The position numbers and the translations under genes are program-made. Below the pieces are notes generated by a model. That model was not told the DNA's origin. It searched no databases and worked only from the letters and a program-made list of their open reading frames with translations. 64,000 nt of DNA from contig OX352761.1 in the NCBI GenBank assembly GCA_947095585.1, positions 91,322,833 to 91,386,832 on the forward strand. Reading direction: 5' to 3'. Below are positions 57,965 through 64,000 of the stretch, piece by piece. Source of the stretch: Nephrocerus scutellatus. Taxonomy: Eukaryota; Arthropoda; Insecta; Diptera; Pipunculidae. Numbering within the stretch: position 1 is the stretch's first letter; each line of letters opens with the position of its first letter.

Positions 57965-59055
57965 AAGTTTTTTTTTTTATTTCTTTCATGTTTTTTACAT
58001 TTACTCGTTTAATAATTAGCACACGCTTTTTGGAAATACGTCGGAAATCGAACCGCTGTCCACCAGGTGAGAGCCTCTGTACTCGAACCATCAGATTTGA
58101 TGCTTGCTTAGGGTTTACTACGAAAGGTATGGTTATGTTTTTATATATAAGCGTTCATTCTTGTGCTAGCATGTTCCGGGCCACTCAAATATTGTGTTTT
58201 ATTAAAATAAAAAATCTACACGCTACTAAAAAACAGTCTTTAATAGGTCCACATTTATATTCAATTTAAATTTAAAATAAATTGTGGGCAATAAAGATTA
58301 CTGTGATATATAAATACTCTTTAATATCTTGATTAGCCTAACATTGGAAGTAATGTATGTAAGTATGTAACTTAATGTTAAATTTTAGTACAGTTCTTTA
58401 TATAAAACTCTACTATATAGAGTATTATAACCCTGTTAAATGAGCTAATTGATTGATATATATATATTTAGGAGAACCTTTATTATATACCTGCTAGTTG
58501 TTAACTCAGTAGAAATTTATTGGTTGTTGTTGCAGAGAGAAATTTTAAGAAAAAACTAACTAGTGAAGCCACCTGCTACTTTTGCAAGGTTAATGATCTC
58601 ATTACGTTTCGAAGTAAACATAAGTATATCTCTATGTTATATGTTAACTTTGAATATGGCCACCATCGCTGTCGAATAGTCTTTCTTTTACACGATTGTA
58701 AAGAATTCTTTGTTGATCATTCTCGTCGTAACAATCACAGTTATTCGTTTTTTGAGGTAGTATATTTTGAATCGCGATGTTAATTATTATTTGTTGTAGC
58801 TTAATATTTTGAAATTTAATTAAATGTCGCGTGAGAAGGCATGTGTGTAGAGTTATGCGCAATTCAGAATAATGCATGAATTACATACAATACTACTTGA
58901 GTGATAATTGCATGGATATACAAGCAAATAAAGAGTGTCCCAACAAGACCGCCGGATTCTCTTGTATTCAAATTCAAATTTTTGTATATAAGTTTTAAAG
59001 AAAAAACACATTTATTTTTGAATTAAGCAAACATTTTCGAATGCGACAAATCCGA
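57965..59055. other. Unassigned sequence with two cysteine-containing open stretches
   Basis: The frame near 58015-58125 reads RCPPGESLCTRTIRFDACLG and could be a decayed clip-like or other disulfide exon. The frame at 58530-58783 follows a gttgttgttgcag acceptor-like word and reads ATCYFCKVNDLITF … YGHHRCRIVFLL, with no domain I recognise. Neither is supported as a gene. Confidence 0.3.
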
Positions 59056-59059
59056 CTTG

Positions 59060-59370
59060 CACAGACGTCACACGCGAAATCTCAAATATGACACATGAGA
59101 CTGAGTTGCTCACAAAATTTCAGCTTCTAGATCGTGTAAAAGTTGGTTAAAAAGGACCTCAAATAAGTCGAAAAAACCACATTTTCACGAAACACATGCG
59201 CCACATGCGACTCACGACAAGCGGAATTTTAGAAAATATTAGAATGAATGAATCAATAAAAAAAAACTCTCAATGTCGTATGAAAGTTGGTTAAAAGGTT
59301 CTTAAAGAAGACGAAAACAACTCTTTTACACGCAAGCGCCACACGCGACTCGCGATCATATCAGATGCGT
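59060..59370 (-). repeat. Family B tandem repeat, reverse orientation
   Basis: acgtcacacgcgaaatctca, ttgctcacaaaatttcagct, aaaaaggacctcaaataagt and cacatgcgccacatgcgact show two units in reverse. Confidence 0.75.
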
Positions 59371-59694
59371 CTTCTTTACTATTACTATCGGATATCCCCA
59401 GTCACTATATTTTATAAATAATGGCCATGTTATTTTTATGTCGGAGAAATCGGAGAAATCCGAGAAATCCGAGTTTCGAGATATCCGATAATTTCAAAAA
59501 TTGTTTTCTAAAACACGATGCAAAAATTATCGGCTGTGTTTTTTTAGTATCAGAGAAAAGCTTTATTTCTCACCTGAATGCTCCATAGTAGCCGACATGT
59601 CTAATGTTTAAGGAAACAAACAACTACCTCGGAGCGTTACAAACGCTTCAGAGAAAAAAGATTTCTCGGAGAATGAAAAAAAAAAAACACAGAT

Positions 59695-61428
59695 CAGATA
59701 GCGACTGAACGTAAGAATGTTGAGTACCGAGCAATGCAACAATCTCATAGAACGCAGGCACGCGAAGATGAATATAAAGAGCTCAAAAGACATGAAAAAA
59801 AAGTTCACCGGCGAAAGAAAGCAGCCTGGGACAAGAATTTCGTCCGTGAACTAGAACAGTATAGAGAGCGAGGACCGCACCAAGCGCGGAAGTTCTACCA
59901 AGAGTCCGCGATATGATGCAATATACACCGCGTTGCACATACTGCAAAGACAAAGAGGGTAATCTGATCGCCGATCCAAAGGCATCTAAGAGCGATGGGA
60001 AGAGCACTTTCATGAGTTGCTTAATGGCCAGCTAACTGAGGAATTGGAGGCTCCTCCAATGACCGAAGGTAGCAGAGCGATAAATCGGCTCCAAAGAAAT
60101 GAGGCGCTGGGATCTGATGGTATCCCAGCGGATCAAATTAAAACAGGAGGCCCGCAATACACCAAACAATTCATGAACTAATAGTGCGAGTATGGGAATA
60201 AGAAGCGATGCCAGAAGACTGGCGAAGAGGTATCCTGTGCCCCATACATAAGAAAGGAAATATCACAACCTGCAGCAATTATCGTGGTATAACGTTGTTG
60301 AGTACCGCGTATACGATTTTGTCCTCTATCCTTCAAGACAGGATAGCCCCATACGCTTAAGGGATCATTGGTCCATACCAGTGTGGCTTCATCCCAAGCA
60401 AATCAACACCTGATCAGATTTACACCCTTAGGCAGGTAATGGAAAAATGTCTAGAGTTTCAAAACTCACTACACCATCTTTTTATAGACTTTAAAGCCGC
60501 CTATGGTAGCCTAGCCAGAGTAAAACTTTATAAAGCCATAATAGAATTCGGAATCCCAAATAAAATGACACGACTATGTAGTCTGACCATGACCAATGTA
60601 TAAGTAAAAATATCCGGATCCATTCAACATCTATAACGGCCTCTGACAAAATGATGGACTGGCCTGCGTCCTCTTCAACATGGCGTTGGAGAAAGTGATC
60701 CGAGACTCTGACGTAACGGCGAGAGGAACAATCCTCTATAAGTGCGAATATAGGTCTATTGGTTGACACGTGAGGCTGAGTTGACGCATGTGTATTTCGA
60801 TTGGGTTGGAGGATAGGCGGGATGCATCTGGACATTTTTTTTTGAACATCGCTGGCTTACGCAGAAGATATTGACGTCGTTGGTAGAAACCGAAGAGCTG
60901 TACAGGAAGCTTTCATCCAGATCGAGCAGGCGGCGCAAAATCTGGGTCTGCAAATGACAGCAAAACAAAGTACATGGAGGCCACGTCTGCGAGTAGAAGA
61001 TCCAACATTTGTCCCTCAATTCAAATAGTGAAGCGCGAATTTGAAGTAGTGCAATCCTTTAACTATCTCGGGTCAGCTGTAGCAGCCGATAACAGCATGG
61101 AACCAGAAACACGCGCACGGTTGCTTAAAGCCAACAAAGCCTACTATAGTCTGTCATGACTCTTCAAATCCAGGAATTTAACCATAACATCCAAGCTGCT
61201 GGTATAGAAGATAATGGTCCTACCAGTACTTACATATGGATCCGAGACTTGGGTGCTTAGCAAAAAGCATTCTGACCTCTTAGGCGAGTTCGACAGAAAA
61301 GTCTTACTGAGAATTGTTGGCCCCATATGTGTGGAAGGACGATTCCGAAGACTGTATAATGATGAGTTGTGTACGAGCGTTACCGCGATGTCGACATCGT
61401 GAAGAAAATTAAGCTTGGTAGGCTCCGG
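59695..61428 (+). mobile_element. RTE-like retrotransposon copy
   Basis: It starts after the endonuclease (gcgactgaacgtaagaatgt), followed by the linker with HRRKKAAWDKNFVRELEQYR. The RT runs through SRAINRLQRNEALGSDGIPA, CNYRGITLLSTAY-equivalent and DFKAAYGSLARVKLY, with a 100-odd base foreign insert at about 60744-60848 and then LAYAEDIDVVGRN (YADD corrupted). RRSNICPSIQIVKREFEVVQ, SMEPETRARLLKANKAYYSL and VLPVLTYGSETWVLSKKHSD follow. It stops at ggtaggctccgg (61428), where an opposite-strand element begins. Many frameshifts are present. Confidence 0.85.
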
Positions 61429-62741
61429 TTTTTGAGAATTTTTGTTTGCAGTCTTTGAATCATGTTGATGTTTGTCGTACAGGCAGTTCCCCATATTTGA
61501 ATCCCGTAAGTCCATATTAGTTTTATGATAGTTTGTTTATTTTCTGTTAATAACTTTGAATTCTTCCCTAGAAGCTAGAAAAGTTGTCTGAATTTGTTTT
61601 TTATTTGGTTTCGTTTATAGATTATATGAGGTTTCCAAGTCAATTTTTTGTCTATTAATATACCCAGGTATTTAGCTTTATTGTCAAGGGGGATTTCTTT
61701 GTTGTTTAAGCTTATAATTTCTGGATTATAATTTCTTTTTGTAGTGTATACAACTGGTGTTGTTTTGTCCTCGTTTATCTTGATTCCCCATTTGAGGAAC
61801 CATTCTACTGTCGTGTACAGCGCTATTCTGTCTTGTTCTGTGGCTAGTTTTATGCATTTGTTTGAGGATAGGATAACAGTGTCATCTGCAAATATAGCTA
61901 GCATGGAGTTGCTTGGAGTCGGTATGTCCGCTGTATAAAGAAGATAGAGCGTAGGTCCTAAAGCACTTCCTTGGGGTACAGCTGCATCTATTTGGCGTAA
62001 ATCGGAGCACTCATCGTTTTATTGCACGTAGAAGTGTCTATCGTTCAAATAGCTTTTAATTAGTTCACAGTAGTCTGGAAGCATATTGTTTAATTTGAAT
62101 AGAAGTCCTTTATGCCAGACACTATCGAAGGCCTTTGCAACGTCTAAATAAACTGACACACAATATTTTTCCTCATCCAAGTCATTCAATATTCTATTGG
62201 TTACGCGATGAACTTGTTGAATAGTCGAGTGTTTTTGTCGAAAATCAAATTGGTGGTCTGGTATAAGATTTTGTTGTTTTACTACTTTGTCAATACGGTC
62301 AAGTATCATCTTTTCGAATATCTTTGATATAATTGGTAATAGACTTATCGGTCTATATGAAGAAGTTTTCGTAGGATCCTTACCGGGTTTAGGAATGGCT
62401 ATTATTTTGGATACCTTCCAGACTTTAGGATAGTAATATTGACGTATAACAGCGTTAAAGATATTTCTAAGGTATATAATGGCATTGTCAGGTAAATATT
62501 TTAATAGTTTCCCATTTATCATGTCATACCCGGCAGATTTATTTAGATTTAGTTTATGTGATCTTTTATTTCTTTGGTGGATATTCGCTTAATTCTTGTG
62601 TTTGTAGTTGTGTTATTTTGTGGAAATGAGATATTCTGACCATTAATTGCATTGGTGAATGTTGTTTTAAAGTAATCAGATAGAGTTTTTGCTTTGTCCA
62701 TGCATGTTCTAGACCAGGTACCGTCAATGTTTTTGATTTGT
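61429..62741 (-). mobile_element. Jockey-type non-LTR retrotransposon, RT portion
   Basis: The minus strand encodes the RT: YYPKVWKVSKIIAIPKPGKD, SSYRPISLLPIISKIFEKMI, QFDFRQKHSTIQQVHRVTN, SVYLDVAKAFDSVWHKGLL, a gap near 62000 with a TAA, then LAIFADDTVILSSNKCIKLA and KYLGILIDKKLTWKPHI. It ends toward 61440 with KLIWTYGIQIWGTACTTNIN. LDVAKAFDSVWH and FADDT are typical jockey boxes. The endonuclease and 3' end are missing. Two breaks interrupt an otherwise good RT, so it is relatively young. Confidence 0.85.
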
Positions 62742-62766
62742 CGTAGTAGCCAAATATGATGATGAT
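62742..62766 (+). mobile_element. RTE-like 3' tail
   Basis: gtagccaaatatgatgatga matches the RTE-like 3' terminus with its ATG repeats (compare the reverse at 1683-1705). It probably closes the copy that stops at 61428. Confidence 0.55.
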
Positions 62767-63770
62767 ATTAACTTCGCGTGCCCGTGGCTGGCTGGCTGGT
62801 CGGTAGAATTTTGTGATCAATTTTTAACACACTTCCTAAAGCCCGATTGTATTCAAACTTTGCATACATGTGTATCTCCCATGCTAACACTTTTTATTAA
62901 TTTTTTTTATTTTTTTTGGCGACCCTCGGGCCGGAAAGCACCCGTAAAAATTTTATAAGAAAAGTGCCCGATTTTCTTTAAATTTTATACGCATGTGTAT
63001 CTCCGATTGAGAAATGGGTTGGCCCCCATTTTTTTGTAAAAAAAAAGTACCCAATTTTCTTCAAATTTTATACGCAAGTGTACCTACCTCCAATGGATAA
63101 TACTTTTTTTTAAAATTTGGAAGTGATCGGTCCCCGGGATTTGGGCACCCATACAAATTTTTTACAAAAAAATTTTCCGATTTTCTTCAAATTTTATACG
63201 CATGTGTATCTCAGATGAACAACACTTTTTGTAAAAATTTTGGAGTTATCGGGCCCCGGTGTCGGAAGGCCCATACAAAATTTTAATAATTTTACCCGAT
63301 TTTCTTCAAGTTTTATACACATGTGCATCTCCTATTGTGGGCGCCGTGGCTCATTGGATAAGAGCATGGACTTCTGAGCAGGGGGTTCGTGGTTCGAATC
63401 CCAGTAACACCAAAAGTATTTTTCACGGTGTCCCACCTCTCGCGAATGGGTGACAAACGTTCTGAGAGTGATAACTTGTCACGGAATGCTTCTTAATTCA
63501 CCGTTCGGATCCGGCTTTAAATTGTTGGTCCCCTCCATTTGTGTGCAAAAATATACAGCTCAACACAAATGGTTGCGAGAAGCAAGGCCTTGGACCGCAA
63601 TGGTCTGTTATTATCTCCTATGGAAACACTATTTGTAAAAATTTTGGAGTGCAGGATAGGGGGCTCCCAAACAATTTTTTTTTAATTTACCCGATTTTAT
63701 TCAAACTTTGCACATTGTGTATCCCCGATTAGAGAATTTACGCGAAAATTTTAATTTTTATGGGTTCTTT
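62764..63770 (-). mobile_element. Family A element with a SINE inside
   Basis: Reverse orientation: ttaacttcgcgtgcccgtgg, GGCTGGCTGG run, about six units (cccgattttcttcaaatttt, tacgcatgtgtatctccgat), ending agagaatttacgcgaaaatt and ttttatgggttctttt. The SINE at 63336-63612 interrupts one unit. Confidence 0.8.
63336..63612 (+). mobile_element. tRNA-headed SINE, full length, with target duplication
   Basis: It is 277 bases long, from tgtgggcgccgtggctcatt to aatggtctgttatt. It is flanked by the direct repeat ATCTCCTAT at 63327-63335 and 63613-63621. Box A-like TGGCTCATTGG and box B GGTTCGAATCC are in the head. Confidence 0.9.
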
Positions 63771-63944
63771 TATTTTTGGTATTATGGAACATTGTACATT
63801 ATCGATTTCCATTACCATTCCAGCAATTCTTTTTTGATTTTGTAACAGTTCAAGTTCCTCTAGATCTACAACTGATTTTATTGTACCACCTTGTAGGGAA
63901 AATAAAATGCTTCAGTAAAAACCTTTTTTTAATTTTTTCCTTAT

Positions 63945-64000
63945 TACCTTCGTATGCCCGTGTGCTTGTTTATGTGTTTGTTTGTGGGTGGCCAAATTTT
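63945..64000 (-). mobile_element. Family A element cut by the window end
   Basis: ttaccttcgtatgcccgtgt, a tgtttgtttgtg run and ggccaaatttt match a family A right end in reverse orientation. Confidence 0.65.

Noticed and set aside
58520..58783. 87-codon frame with CYFCKVND and HHRCR after a splice-acceptor-like word
   Set aside because: No ATG, no known domain and no partner exon seen. Kept only as unassigned sequence.
63338..63412. tRNA gene candidate (box A and box B present)
   Set aside because: The same head recurs in several copies followed by an identical body and ATT tail, with target duplications around the whole 277 bases. The acceptor stem does not close. It is a SINE head.

Overview
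The window is eukaryotic and reads as an insect, most likely higher-dipteran, chromosome segment. It is AT-rich, has short GT–AG introns, contains a clip-domain serine protease gene of the arthropod haemolymph type, and carries mariner, PIF/Harbinger with a MADF partner, jockey-, LOA- and RTE-type elements. A tephritid-like fly is a guess from the look of these families; the species cannot be read from the sequence.

Host genes are few. The best is a dual-clip, trypsin-fold serine protease on the + strand, with eight exons at 54836-57605 and a complete His/Asp/Ser triad. A signal-peptide exon at 40058-40112 is phase-compatible and would give a 429-residue protein if joined, leaving a ~14.7 kb first intron full of transposons. 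Upstream are an intact signal-peptide plus single-clip mini-gene (26240-26575) and an eroded copy of protease exons (36125-36565). This looks like a tandem paralogue pair, one member of which has been broken up by mobile DNA.

Most of the rest is layered mobile DNA. Region by region: 0-7 kb holds fragments of several non-LTR retrotransposons, including the best RTE-like copy (1840-4905). At 9.2-11.3 kb are a degenerate minisatellite and a Helentron-like element with a recognisable 3' hairpin. At 11.5-16.5 kb is a near-full-length LOA/I-type retrotransposon on the - strand with ORF1, endonuclease, RT and RNase H, broken by frameshifts. The 16.5-26 kb stretch is mostly anonymous sequence plus members of a repeat family here called family A. 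At 27.4-32 kb are CR1-, RTE- and jockey-type fragments, then a deleted mariner at 32.5-33.3 kb. At 37.3-41.4 kb is a duplicated segment, one copy of which is split by a retrotransposon.

The most informative structure is at 44.4-51.4 kb. An RTE-like copy is split by a PIF/Harbinger transposon (45779-51077), whose transposase gene is itself split by a 2.56 kb block bounded by two SINEs. Terminal repeats and target-site duplications support each layer. Further RTE, jockey and family A copies fill 59.7-64 kb.

Three short-repeat systems recur. Family A has subterminal inverted AAATTCTCTA/TAGAGAATTT motifs around a tandem core. Family B has ~165-180 bp units rich in GCGTGTGA-like words. The third is a ~277 bp tRNA-headed SINE ending in ATT repeats. 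I found no CRISPR array, rRNA, functional tRNA gene, virus or bacterial-type operon, and no wholly new biochemical system. The novelty is in the architecture of the nested elements and in the protease's unusual activation site.
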